Of a DNA stretch of 64,000 nt, positions 35,168 through 43,515 are shown one piece after another; positions within the stretch are counted from its first letter, which is position 1; each line of letters begins with the position of its first letter. Position numbers and translations under genes: made by a program. This DNA is from Paenibacillus sp. FSL H8-0332 (GTDB lineage: Bacteria > Bacillota > Bacilli > Paenibacillales > Paenibacillaceae). The stretch lies in contig NZ_CP150145.1 of NCBI RefSeq assembly GCF_037963835.1, forward strand, positions 1,922,001 through 1,986,000, read 5' to 3'. The notes beneath the pieces are model-generated. The model had not been told where the DNA came from. It made no database searches and saw only the letters and a program-made list of their open reading frames with translations.

Positions 35168-35827
35168 ATGATTCGCAGAAAAGAATTCGATAAAGATCTG
35201 GAAGAACTGCGCACCCTGCTGCAGCAGATGGGCGAGCATGTAACGGATGCCCTGGATGGGGCGATACTGGCCCTGCAGACCCTTGATACGGTACGGGCAC
35301 AGGAGATTGTCAAAGCCGACCTGCGGCTGAACGCTATGGAAGATCGGATTATGGAGATCGGCTCGCGGCTGATCATCACCCAGCAGCCGGTGGCGAAGGA
35401 TCTGCGCCGCATTATTGTGGCCTTCAAAATCTCCAGCGATCTGGAGCGTATGGGCGATCTGGCACTGGATGTAGCCAAGGTGACGATGCGCATTCAGGGA
35501 CAGCAGCTGATCAAGCCGCTTGTGGATATTCCGCGCATGGCTGAGCTTGTCACGATCATGACCACGGAGGCCATTCAGTCTTATCTCGACGAGAACACGG
35601 ACCTTGCCTACAAAATGGCGCAGGATGACGATCAGGTTGATGGCCTGTACAGCGCGATGATTAACGAACTGTACACTTATATGGTTCAGAAGCCTGAAAC
35701 AGTGAATCAGGCGATGCTGCTCACACTAGTTGGCCGTTACATTGAGCGGATTGCCGATCATGCCACGAATATTGGCGAAAGTGTAGTGTATCTGGTTACA
35801 GGTAAACGTCCGGATTTGAACCAATAA
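35168..35827 (+). CDS. phoU: Phosphate-specific transport accessory protein PhoU
   Basis: A 219-residue all-helical protein made of two PhoU repeats, each with the E/D-x3-D metal-binding pattern (ADLRLNAMEDRIMEIG; DDDQVDGLYSAMINEL). The signature QQPVAKDLRRIIVAFKISSDLERMGD is complete, and the second repeat has GRYIERIADHATNIGE. PhoU links Pst activity to the PhoR sensor and represses the Pho response when phosphate is ample. The ATG at 35168 is 9 nt after GAGGAGGAGC; the longer frame is rejected. It lies 79 bp after pstB and is followed by a terminator. Confidence 0.96.
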   Translation: MIRRKEFDKDLEELRTLLQQMGEHVTDALDGAILALQTLDTVRAQEIVKADLRLNAMEDRIMEIGSRLIITQQPVAKDLRRIIVAFKISSDLERMGDLALDVAKVTMRIQGQQLIKPLVDIPRMAELVTIMTTEAIQSYLDENTDLAYKMAQDDDQVDGLYSAMINELYTYMVQKPETVNQAMLLTLVGRYIERIADHATNIGESVVYLVTGKRPDLNQ

Positions 35828-35887
35828 TTGCATAATGTCGGCGCACAGACACAGCTTACCAGAGCTCTGTGCCTTGAACGTCAGGCA

Positions 35888-35919
35888 GCAAGCCTCCTCT
35901 CCGGGGCTTGCCTTTTTTT
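35888..35919 (+). terminator. Rho-independent terminator of pstB-phoU
   Basis: GCAAGCCTC (35888-35896) pairs with GGGGCTTGC (35903-35911), followed by CTTTTTTTG. Confidence 0.92.
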
Positions 35920-36075
35920 GTTCTAAAGTGAGCATCGCCTGGCAAACCTGTATTCGATACCATCAGCAGCGGCTAAGGGCCGGGACAGGGAGGGATCTTC
36001 TTGTCTCAGGTTCTGTTTTGGGCGGAGCATATGGTACTATGTAAGGAGAATGCAAGAAAAAGGCGAGGTGCTAGT

Positions 36076-38748
36076 GTGGACAAGCTGATACTCATTGATG
36101 GAAATAATATCATTTACCGGGCGTTCTTCGCCATGCCGCCGCTGACCAATACAGCGGGACAGCAGACGAATGCGGTATACGGTTTCACGACGATGCTGCT
36201 GCGTCTGCTGGAGGAGCATAAACCGACACATATGATTGTGGCCTTCGACGCGGGGAAGATAACCTTCCGCCATGAAGGCTATGAAGATTATAAGGGCGGG
36301 CGCCAGAAGACCCCGCCGGAGCTGTCCGAGCAGTTCCCGCTGCTCAAGGAGCTGCTTAAGGGGCTGGGGGTTCCGCAATTCGAGATTGCAGGCTACGAAG
36401 CTGACGATATTATCGGTACCATCTCCAGGGAAGCGGATGCCGCCGGCCGTCAGGTGATGATTGTGTCCGGGGATAAGGATATGCTGCAGCTGGCTTCCGA
36501 GCATACAACCATAGCAATGGTGCGCAAGGGAGTTACGGAAGTGGAGCTCTACGGACCTAAGCAGATCCGTGACAAATATGATCTCACCCCTGAGCAGATC
36601 ATTGATCTGAAGGGGCTGATGGGCGATGCCAGCGACAATATTCCCGGGGTGCCGGGAGTCGGGGAGAAGACAGCGCTTAAGCTGCTCCAGCAGTTCGGAT
36701 CGGTGGAGGGCGTACTGGCCGGAACCGGTGAGCTGAAGGGGAAAATGAAAGAGAAGCTGGAAGAGCACGCGGACAGCGCCATCATGAGCAAAAAATTGGC
36801 GACGATCTACCGCGAGGTTCCGCTTGAACATACCTGGGAGGATATGGTGTTCAGCGGAATTGTTGCCGATACGGCGGGTCCTGCCCTGGCGAAGCTGGAG
36901 TTCAAGTCTCTGCTGGAACGCCTGTCGCTGAGCGCCTATTCGCATGCGGCGGACGGCAGTCTGTCCGGCCCCGCAGCGGTGGAAGCGGCAGAGCTTACGA
37001 TTACAATTGTTGACGAAGCCGGAATAGAGAAGCTGGTTCAGGCACTGCCGGGCATTTCCGCTCTACATGTGGAATCTAACGGGGAGAACCCGCACCGTGC
37101 CGAAGTGATCGGCCTCGGGCTGTCTTCACCGGAGCAGCATTATTTCGTGCCTTTTGCCCTGCTGAAGAGTAAGGCAGCGGAACCGCTGCGGAACTGGCTT
37201 GGCGACGATCAGGCACCGAAGAGCGGGTATGATCTGCACCGTGCCGATCTGGCGCTGCATTGGCAGGGGATTGCTTTTGCCGGAGCCGCTAATGATGTTC
37301 AGCTTGCCGCATACCTGCTGGACCCGACCGAAGCGAGCCAGAACTTGAATGACCTGACCACGAAATACGGCCTGCCCCGCTTATCGCCGGATGAAGATGT
37401 CTTCGGCAAAGGGGCCAAATATAGAATTCCTGAGCTTAAGATTCTCGGTGAGCATGTCGCCCGCAAGAGTGCAACCGTGCTTGGCATTGTGCAGAAGCAG
37501 CAGGTGGAGCTGGACAAGACGGATATGACCGGTCTGTTCCAGGACCTGGAGATGCCGTTGTCGCGGATTCTTGCCGATATGGAGAAACAGGGCATTGCTG
37601 TTAACAAGGACGATCTTATCCAGCTCGGCAAGGAATTCGAAGCCCAAATCTCCCGGCTGGTCACTGAGATTTACTCCGCTTGCGGAACCGAATTCAATCT
37701 TAATTCTCCGAAGCAACTAGGCGAGGTTCTGTTCGTGAAGCTCGGTCTGCCAGTCGTGAAGAAGACGAAGACCGGATATTCAACGGATGCAGAGGTGCTG
37801 GAAAAGCTTGCGCCTTATCATGACGCCGTGCGCCTGATTCTGCAATACCGTTCCATTGCCAAGCTGCAATCCACGTATGTGGAAGGCCTGATGAAGGAAA
37901 TCTCGCCGGAGACCGGCAAGGTACACACCTTCTACCGGCAGACGATTGCGGCTACGGGCCGGCTGAGCAGCCAGTTCCCGAACCTGCAGAACATTCCGAT
38001 CCGGCTCGAAGAGGGCCGTAAGATCCGTAAGGTATTCGTGCCCTCTGAGCCGGGCTGGTCGATTCTGGCGGCGGATTACTCGCAGATCGAGCTGCGTGTG
38101 CTGGCGCATATCTCGGGCGATGCGCGGATGAAGGAAGCTTTTGTCGAGGATATGGATATTCATACCAAGACCGCGATGGATGTATTCGGCGTCCCTGCGG
38201 AGAGTGTGGACAGTAATATGCGCCGCTCGGCCAAAGCGGTTAACTTCGGCATTGTATACGGCATCAGCGATTACGGCCTGTCGCAGAACCTGAACATTCC
38301 GCGTAAGGAAGCGGCCCGGTTCATTGAACAGTATTTCGAGGTGTTCCAGGGTGTGCGCCGTTACATGGATGATATTGTGGTCGAGGCCCGGAAGCAGGGA
38401 TATGTGACTACGCTGCTGGAACGCCGCCGTTATCTGCCGGAGATCAATGCGAAGAACTTCAATCTGCGGTCCTTCGCAGAACGTACGGCGATGAATACGC
38501 CGATTCAGGGAACCGCTGCGGATATTATCAAGCTGGCCATGGTTCATATGGATAAGGCGCTGCATGAGCGCGGCCTGAAGAGCCGGATGCTGCTCCAGGT
38601 ACACGATGAGTTGGTGTTTGAGGTGCCGGAGGAGGAGCTGGAGCAGATGAAGCAGCTGCTGCCAGAGGTGATGGCCGGAGCGCTGGAGCTGTCTGTTCCG
38701 CTGAAGGCAGAGGTAAGTTTTGGGAGCAACTGGTACGAAGCGAAATAG
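36076..38748 (+). CDS. polA: DNA polymerase I
   Basis: An 890-residue repair and Okazaki-fragment polymerase. The N-terminal 5' nuclease (about 1-290) has LIDGNNIIYRAFFA, AGYEADDIIGT and GDASDNIPGVPGVGEKTA. The middle 3'-5' exonuclease domain lacks the D-x-E catalytic pair (the motif position reads HVESNG), so proofreading is probably absent, as in B. stearothermophilus Pol I. The polymerase domain has AATGRLSSQFPNLQNIP, motif A DYSQIELR, motif B RRSAKAVNFGIVYG and motif C VHDELVFE. The GTG at 36076 with GAGGTG 5 nt upstream gives MDKLILIDG; the longer TTG frame is rejected. mutM follows, as in Bacillus. Confidence 0.97.
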   Translation: MDKLILIDGNNIIYRAFFAMPPLTNTAGQQTNAVYGFTTMLLRLLEEHKPTHMIVAFDAGKITFRHEGYEDYKGGRQKTPPELSEQFPLLKELLKGLGVPQFEIAGYEADDIIGTISREADAAGRQVMIVSGDKDMLQLASEHTTIAMVRKGVTEVELYGPKQIRDKYDLTPEQIIDLKGLMGDASDNIPGVPGVGEKTALKLLQQFGSVEGVLAGTGELKGKMKEKLEEHADSAIMSKKLATIYREVPLEHTWEDMVFSGIVADTAGPALAKLEFKSLLERLSLSAYSHAADGSLSGPAAVEAAELTITIVDEAGIEKLVQALPGISALHVESNGENPHRAEVIGLGLSSPEQHYFVPFALLKSKAAEPLRNWLGDDQAPKSGYDLHRADLALHWQGIAFAGAANDVQLAAYLLDPTEASQNLNDLTTKYGLPRLSPDEDVFGKGAKYRIPELKILGEHVARKSATVLGIVQKQQVELDKTDMTGLFQDLEMPLSRILADMEKQGIAVNKDDLIQLGKEFEAQISRLVTEIYSACGTEFNLNSPKQLGEVLFVKLGLPVVKKTKTGYSTDAEVLEKLAPYHDAVRLILQYRSIAKLQSTYVEGLMKEISPETGKVHTFYRQTIAATGRLSSQFPNLQNIPIRLEEGRKIRKVFVPSEPGWSILAADYSQIELRVLAHISGDARMKEAFVEDMDIHTKTAMDVFGVPAESVDSNMRRSAKAVNFGIVYGISDYGLSQNLNIPRKEAARFIEQYFEVFQGVRRYMDDIVVEARKQGYVTTLLERRRYLPEINAKNFNLRSFAERTAMNTPIQGTAADIIKLAMVHMDKALHERGLKSRMLLQVHDELVFEVPEEELEQMKQLLPEVMAGALELSVPLKAEVSFGSNWYEAK

Positions 38749-38799
38749 GCTCCCCGCACATGGCAGATATCCGGTATAATGGAGTGGAGGTGAGCCATG

Positions 38800-39642
38800 A
38801 TGCCGGAATTGCCGGAAGTCGAAACAGTCAGAAGAACACTTAATGAGTTAATTACAGGCAAGCAGATAGAGCATGTCACCGTCCGGCTGCCGCGGATTAT
38901 TCAGCGCCCGGATGATATTCAGGCCTTTGCCCATATGCTGGCAGGCCATAGTGTGGTTACCGTTGAACGCAGAGGCAAGTTTCTGCGTTTCGTATTTGAC
39001 GGGCTGGTGATGGTCTCCCATCTGCGGATGGAGGGCCGTTACGGGATGTACCGTAAGGACGAGGTGCTGGACAAGCATACGCATGTTATTTTCCATTTCA
39101 CAGATGGGACGGAGCTGCGTTATACGGATGTGCGCCAGTTCGGAACGATGCATCTGTTCGGGCCTGGGGAAGATCTGCTGCTGAAACCGCTGAATAAGCT
39201 GGGGCAGGAGCCGCTGGATGCGGATTTCACACTGGAACGGTTCAAGGAGATTGTCACGAAGCGGAGCACCAAGATCAAGCCGCTGCTGCTCAATCAGGAA
39301 TATATAGTAGGGATCGGCAATATTTATGTAGATGAGTCCCTGCACCGCGCAGGCATCCACCCGGAGGAGACCGCGAAGTCCCTCACGGAGGATCAGCTGG
39401 CCAGATTGCACCTTGCTATTGTCGCAACACTGACGGAAGCGGTGAATGCCGGAGGCTCCTCTGTGAAGTCGTATGTCAACGGCCAGGGGGAGAGCGGGAG
39501 CTACCAGGATCAGCACAAGATCTACGGACGCAAGGATCAGCCGTGTGCCACCTGCGGCACGCTGATTGAGAAGAGTGTGGTCGGCGGACGGGGAACGCAT
39601 TATTGTCCCAGCTGCCAGCCGGTACCTGTACTGATTCTGTGA
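38800..39642 (+). CDS. mutM: Formamidopyrimidine-DNA glycosylase
   Basis: A 280-residue base-excision repair enzyme that removes 8-oxoguanine and formamidopyrimidines. The N-terminus PELPEVETVRR supplies the catalytic Pro (residue 2) and Glu; the second Lys is in ERRGKFLRF. The DNA-binding helix-two-turn-helix has VGIGNIYVDESLHRAGIHP, and the C-terminal zinc finger has CATCG and CPSCQ. Of two adjacent ATGs the second (38800) must be used, since the catalytic Pro has to follow Met directly; GGAGGTGAGCC is upstream. It lies 51 bp after polA. Confidence 0.97.
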   Translation: MPELPEVETVRRTLNELITGKQIEHVTVRLPRIIQRPDDIQAFAHMLAGHSVVTVERRGKFLRFVFDGLVMVSHLRMEGRYGMYRKDEVLDKHTHVIFHFTDGTELRYTDVRQFGTMHLFGPGEDLLLKPLNKLGQEPLDADFTLERFKEIVTKRSTKIKPLLLNQEYIVGIGNIYVDESLHRAGIHPEETAKSLTEDQLARLHLAIVATLTEAVNAGGSSVKSYVNGQGESGSYQDQHKIYGRKDQPCATCGTLIEKSVVGGRGTHYCPSCQPVPVLIL

Positions 39643-39841
39643 TTTTTTTATAGTGTCAGCGCTGCATTTACAGCCCGTTTCCGGGCCAGTTACACCTGAA
39701 TAAGCCAGTTACATCAAAAGATAGGCACTCACTGCCCGTCCCGCCCATATAATGTGTGAAGATTGCTGATTATGGCGAAACGGAGCTCCGGCCAGGATGG
39801 CTTAATCCACCGGCTCCGGTTCTTCACGGGAGGGATTGCGG

Positions 39842-40573
39842 GTGCTGAGCCCATTGTTGTCACTATTGCTGCTTGCGTTTGCTCTTAGTCTGGATGGATT
39901 TGGTGTTGGCATTACATATGGACTGCGTAAAATGAAAATTCCTTTGCTCTCGATTGTGATTATCTCGCTCTGTTCTGGAGTGGTCATTTATGGTTCTATG
40001 CAGGTCGGCGTGCTGCTGGCCAAGGTGGTCTCGCCGCATGCCGCTTCCAGTGTCGGAGCGGTTATTCTCGTCTTAATGGGCTGCTGGTCCCTGTTCCAGA
40101 TGCTGACGCAGAAAGAGAAGGAGCAGGAAGTGACTGCCCCAGGGACCGCAGACGAATATTCCGGGCGGGAAGCCAGGCTGGAGACGGCAGCTGCCGTACA
40201 AAGCGCGGAGGCAGAGCTGGAACCGCTGAAGCCGGCCGTATTCTCGCTGGAGCTTCGCCATCTAGGCGTGGTTATTCAGATTCTCCGCACACCGTCTTCT
40301 GCTGATATGGATGCCTCGGGGAGTATTTCTTCTATGGAAGCCATGATCCTGGGCATAGCGTTGTCGCTGGATGCCTTCGGGGCCGGCCTTGGTGCGGCAC
40401 TGCTCGGATTCAGCCCGTGGTCCACCTCGCTGATGATCGCTGTATTCAGCGGAACCTTTCTGCTGCTGGGGATGAAGACAGGACTGAGATTATCCGGCAG
40501 CTACTGGATGAAGCATGCCGCTGCGCTGCCCGCGATATTATTAATTGTAATGGGTATAATGAAGTTATTATGA
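39842..40573 (+). CDS. ytaF: Sporulation membrane protein YtaF (MntP-like)
   Basis: A 243-residue membrane protein related to the MntP manganese exporter family. Two halves each begin with the family motif (ALSLDGFGVGITYGLRKMKI and ALSLDAFGAGLGAALLG), with acidic and Gly residues in membrane helices. Between them is a polar loop (about residues 95-160) rich in Glu and Ala. In B. subtilis YtaF lies between mutM and coaE and is made in sporulation. The GTG at 39842 is 7 nt after GGGAGGG; the TTG at 39836 is too close to it. coaE begins 9 bp after the stop. Confidence 0.9.
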   Translation: MLSPLLSLLLLAFALSLDGFGVGITYGLRKMKIPLLSIVIISLCSGVVIYGSMQVGVLLAKVVSPHAASSVGAVILVLMGCWSLFQMLTQKEKEQEVTAPGTADEYSGREARLETAAAVQSAEAELEPLKPAVFSLELRHLGVVIQILRTPSSADMDASGSISSMEAMILGIALSLDAFGAGLGAALLGFSPWSTSLMIAVFSGTFLLLGMKTGLRLSGSYWMKHAAALPAILLIVMGIMKLL

Positions 40574-40582
40574 GGTGAGTAC

Positions 40583-41179
40583 ATGATTATAGGCTTAACC
40601 GGAGGCATAGCTTCGGGAAAAAGCACCGTGTCTGCACTGTTTGTCCGCAAGGGAGCTGCACTGGTGGATGCCGATGTCATCGCCCGAGAGGTGATGCTCC
40701 CCGGACACCCGGTGCTGGCGGCAGCGGTGGAGGCTTTTGGAGACCGTATCCTGCTGCCTGACGGCTCGCTGGACCGGGCGGGGCTGGGGGAGATCGTCTT
40801 CCGGGACCCGGAGGCGCTCCAGACTTTGAATAACCTGACCCATCCGGCCATCCGCAGGGAGATCAAGGCCAGGATGTATGCGCTTGAGCAGGAGAATCCG
40901 CAGCGGCTGGTCATTGTGGACATTCCGCTGCTCTACGAATCAGAGCTGGACTCCATGTTCGATCAGATTATTGTAGTCTATGTTCCGAGGAGGGTGCAGT
41001 TAGCCCGCCTCATGGAGCGCAGCGGAATGAAGCTGGAACAGGCTGAGGACCGGCTGCGGTCCCAGATGGATATTGAACTGAAACGCAGGAAAGCTAATTA
41101 TGTGATCGACAATAGCGGTGATCCTGAGTCTGCCGAGCTTCAGGTTGCCCGGCTGTGGGACAGGCTGGGCCTGATATGA
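40583..41179 (+). CDS. coaE: Dephospho-CoA kinase
   Basis: A 198-residue P-loop kinase that adds the 3' phosphate in the last step of coenzyme A synthesis. The P-loop is GGIASGKST (7-15), followed by DADVIAREVM, the lid region FRDPEALQTLNNLTHP, VIVDIPLLYESELD and RQ-like RLMERSGM. GAGGTGAGTAC precedes the ATG. The stop overlaps the start of the next gene (ATGA), so the two are coupled. Confidence 0.96.
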   Translation: MIIGLTGGIASGKSTVSALFVRKGAALVDADVIAREVMLPGHPVLAAAVEAFGDRILLPDGSLDRAGLGEIVFRDPEALQTLNNLTHPAIRREIKARMYALEQENPQRLVIVDIPLLYESELDSMFDQIIVVYVPRRVQLARLMERSGMKLEQAEDRLRSQMDIELKRRKANYVIDNSGDPESAELQVARLWDRLGLI

Positions 41180-41742
41180 TGAAGTGGCTGCGCAAAAAAA
41201 GAGTCCTGCTGCTGCTGTTCATCGGCTTCACAGCGATCCTGTTTCTCGGCTCCAACTGGATGTCATGGTTTTATCCCATATATTATAAAGAAGAGATCCG
41301 CCAGCACAGCCAGACGTATGAGATGGACCCGTTCCTGGTGGCATCCATCATCCGTGTGGAGACCAATTATAAGACCGGCCGCGAATCCAAAAAAGGCGCA
41401 CTGGGACTCATGCAGCTGATGCCGGATACCGCCAAGTGGGCGCTCGAAAAGGCCAAGCTCCCCGAGGTGTCTCTGGAGCGGCTGAAGGAAGAGCCCTCCT
41501 CCAATATTGAATTGGGTACCTGGTATTTGTCTACGCTGTCCAAGCAGTTCGATGGCAACCGTATAGCGGTCATAGCTGCCTACAATGCCGGACCCGGCAA
41601 AGTGCAAAGCTGGCTGGATGAAGGGCAGTGGGACGGAACAGAAGCCTCTGTGAAGGACATTCCGTTCGGTGAGACCCGTCACTACGTGCAGCGTGTGATT
41701 TATTATTATGATCAATACACCGAGCTCTACAGTGAGTTCTAG
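41176..41742 (+). CDS. Membrane-anchored lytic transglycosylase
   Basis: A 188-residue SLT-domain enzyme that cleaves peptidoglycan glycan strands. A single N-terminal membrane helix (VLLLLFIGFTAILFLG, about 10-27) anchors it outside. The SLT core has FLVASIIRVETNYKTGRES, where the Glu of RVE is catalytic, then GALGLMQLMPDTAKW, NIELGTWYLS and AVIAAYNAGPGKVQSWL. The start is the ATG that overlaps the coaE stop (41176), or the adjacent one at 41179. This gene also follows coaE in related bacilli. It converges on the SASP gene through a shared hairpin. Confidence 0.92.
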   Translation: MMKWLRKKRVLLLLFIGFTAILFLGSNWMSWFYPIYYKEEIRQHSQTYEMDPFLVASIIRVETNYKTGRESKKGALGLMQLMPDTAKWALEKAKLPEVSLERLKEEPSSNIELGTWYLSTLSKQFDGNRIAVIAAYNAGPGKVQSWLDEGQWDGTEASVKDIPFGETRHYVQRVIYYYDQYTELYSEF

Positions 41743-41771
41743 GGTGCTTGTTACTTTTGCTGCTGTTATGT

Positions 41772-41813
41772 AAAAAGAAGCATCAAACGGCCGGAGGCCG
41801 TTCGATACTTCTT
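41772..41813 (-). terminator. Terminator of the SASP gene (convergent junction)
   Basis: AACGGCC-GGA-GGCCGTT forms the core, extended by GAAGNATC/GATNCTTC flanks. On the minus strand it ends in CTTCTTTTTA, so it mainly terminates the SASP transcript. Confidence 0.75.
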
Positions 41814-41843
41814 AGGCAAGCTTATGTCGCGCTTAACAGGTTA

Positions 41844-42062
41844 TTATTTGTACTGACCTGCCAGTTGCTGTTCAGCCAGGGTTACAAGACGTTTAGTGAT
41901 GTAACCACCGATCGAACCGTTTTCGTAAGAAGTTTTATTGCCTTGGTATCCATCTGGGGAGAGGGTGATACCTAGTTCCTGGGCAACTTCATATTTCAGT
42001 TGTTCCAAGGCACCGCGTGAGTTTGGAGCTACCAGGTTATTGGAGTTGTTATTTTGGCTCAT
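41844..42062 (-). CDS. Small acid-soluble spore protein, alpha/beta type
   Basis: A 72-residue protein with the standard motifs of alpha/beta SASPs: ALEQLKYEVAQELGI, which holds the site cut by the germination protease GPR (after the Glu of YEVAQE), and NGSIGGYITKRLVTLAEQQL. These proteins saturate spore DNA, protect it from UV and heat, and are broken down for amino acids at germination. The Asn-rich N-terminus (SQNNNSNN) is usual. TAGGAGGTGAACAGCA precedes the ATG. Forespore (sigma-G) transcription is expected, but I could not identify a convincing promoter. Confidence 0.96.
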   Translation of the reverse strand: MSQNNNSNNLVAPNSRGALEQLKYEVAQELGITLSPDGYQGNKTSYENGSIGGYITKRLVTLAEQQLAGQYK

Positions 42063-42227
42063 TGCTGTTCACCTCCTATCGGTTGGTAACTGTATTATGT
42101 GCCGGACATGTCAGATTCATAACAACAAATAAACGGTGTTTTCTGGAAATTAATTTAAGCCCGCATAACCCTGGTGTATCAAAGGACCGGGCCTGACCAT
42201 TCTAATGATGAGGAAGTGAAGTAGCTT

Positions 42228-42701
42228 ATGAAATGCCCTTACTGTGACCACACCAATACCAAGGTCCTGGACTCGCGTCCGGCCAATGAGAATAAGTCCA
42301 TCCGCCGCAGGCGGGAATGCGAGCTGTGCAGCCGCCGTTTCACCACCTTCGAGATGATTGAAGAGACCCCTCTGATTGTGATCAAAAAAGACGGCAGCCG
42401 TGAAGAGTTCAGCCGCGACAAAATCCTCCGCGGTCTGATCCGCGCCTGCGAGAAACGTCCCGTTCCTGTAGAGCGTCTGGAGGTCATTGTATCCGAGGTG
42501 GAGAAAAGCCTGCGCGGCATCGCCCTCGCCGAGATCGAGAGCCGCCAGATCGGCGAGCTGGTCATGGAGCAGCTCTATCCTGTCGACGAGGTAGCTTACG
42601 TCCGCTTCGCGTCCGTGTACCGCCAGTTCAAGGACATTAACATGTTCATGAAGGAATTGAAGGGACTGCTCTCGAAGACTGAGGAGCTGGACGGGCTGTA
42701 A
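42228..42701 (+). CDS. nrdR: Transcriptional repressor NrdR
   Basis: A 157-residue regulator of ribonucleotide reductase genes. The zinc ribbon uses C3, C6, C31 and C34 (CPYC...CELC), with the RRRR stretch, then the ATP-cone ([23 protein letters not shown]) that senses ATP/dATP. It binds NrdR boxes at nrd operons elsewhere. GAGGAAGTGA lies upstream of the ATG. Its place after coaE fits Bacillus synteny with a few genes missing. Confidence 0.97.
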   Translation: MKCPYCDHTNTKVLDSRPANENKSIRRRRECELCSRRFTTFEMIEETPLIVIKKDGSREEFSRDKILRGLIRACEKRPVPVERLEVIVSEVEKSLRGIALAEIESRQIGELVMEQLYPVDEVAYVRFASVYRQFKDINMFMKELKGLLSKTEELDGL

Positions 42702-42812
42702 GCTTCGCCGCTTAGGAGTGAAGGGTTCGATTGGTGTAGTGGGGCTGGCTCTGGGGTTAAGGGCCAGTTCCCGGGTGGGGCGTCTGTCCTCAAAAATAAT
42801 TTCGAAAAAGTG

Positions 42813-42841
42813 TTGACACTAACAATGAATTTCTGTATTAT
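42813..42841 (+). promoter_or_regulatory. Strong sigma-A promoter of the tRNA-Ala/tRNA-Lys unit
   Basis: TTGACA (42813-42818) and TATTAT (42836-42841) are 17 bp apart, about 110 bp upstream of the first tRNA. Confidence 0.85.
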
Positions 42842-42951
42842 ATAGAAGTCGCCTACGAAACACATTGATGAATAAGCGGCTTGAACTTATCGGTCAGATC
42901 AGATTTTAGAATACATAATGTAATTCTAAATTGGTAAAATTATAAAAATAT

Positions 42952-43027
42952 GGGGCCATAGCTCAGCTGGGAGAGCGCATCGCTGGCAGCGATGAGGTCA
43001 GGGGTTCGATCCCCCTTGGCTCCACCA
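42952..43027 (+). tRNA. tRNA-Ala (anticodon GGC)
   Basis: A full cloverleaf: acceptor GGGGCCA/TGGCTCC, D arm with AGCTGGGA, anticodon loop CTGGCAG, T arm with GGGTTCGATCCCC, and an encoded ACCA end. It is the first of two tRNAs in one unit. Confidence 0.96.
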
Positions 43028-43036
43028 ATTTCATAC

Positions 43037-43109
43037 GGACTCTTAGCTCAGTTGGTAGAGCAGTAGACTCTTAATCTATTTGTCCAGGGTTCGAGCCCCT
43101 GAGAGTCCA
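43037..43109 (+). tRNA. tRNA-Lys (anticodon CTT)
   Basis: Acceptor GGACTCT/AGAGTCC, D loop AGTTGGTA, anticodon loop CTCTTAA giving CTT, and T arm with GGGTTCGAGCCCC. After the discriminator A the sequence reads TCA, so the CCA end is not encoded and must be added. It lies 9 bp after tRNA-Ala. Confidence 0.94.
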
Positions 43110-43116
43110 TCACATT

Positions 43117-43144
43117 AAGAACGGCAGAGATGCCGTTCTTTTTG
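43117..43144 (+). terminator. Rho-independent terminator of the tRNA unit
   Basis: AAGAACGGCA-GAGA-TGCCGTTCTT is a perfect 10-bp stem followed by T residues. Confidence 0.93.
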
Positions 43145-43230
43145 CTGTTTCAGGGAATCCATTCCCGAACCCCGAACCCCGAACCGCGAAATATGGTTTC
43201 CATCGATATCCTTCGGTTCTAAATGTGTCT

Positions 43231-43425
43231 AAAGGACTGCTACGGACCCCACAGCCCTTATGTTCTCTATTCAGCATAATTAAAAGGGCTAACGGACCGT
43301 ATCGCGCTTATTGCTTCTTCACCACCATATATGAGATGAAATCCAGTAAATAGCGCCATCTGTGTCCGTAAGCTTGGTGAAATTGTGCTTTTTGTAGAAA
43401 TAGGTGCGCCTCGGTCCGTTACAGC
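43231..43425. repeat. Four-unit 50-bp repeat array with inverted halves (family 3, site E)
   Basis: Two forward units, AAAGGNCT-N-ACGGACC-N-GC-CTTAT, have their ACGGACC cores at 43242 and 43292. Two reverse-complement units have GTCCGT at 43364 and 43414. The period is 50 bp within each pair, and the array as a whole is a large imperfect palindrome. A short run of CCGAACCC (43168-43190) precedes it. Nothing else is seen in 43145-43515. Confidence 0.72.
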
Positions 43426-43515
43426 TGATTGATACCTCTACTTCTCACGCTCACAGCCACGGAATTCAAGTGTTTTTAGCATATCAGCTTTATAATTCAT
43501 GCTCCTAAACATACG

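Noticed and set aside
43145..43515. Decayed gene or transposase remnant after the tRNAs
   Set aside because: No frame of useful length or recognisable motif; the sequence is explained by the 50-bp repeat units.
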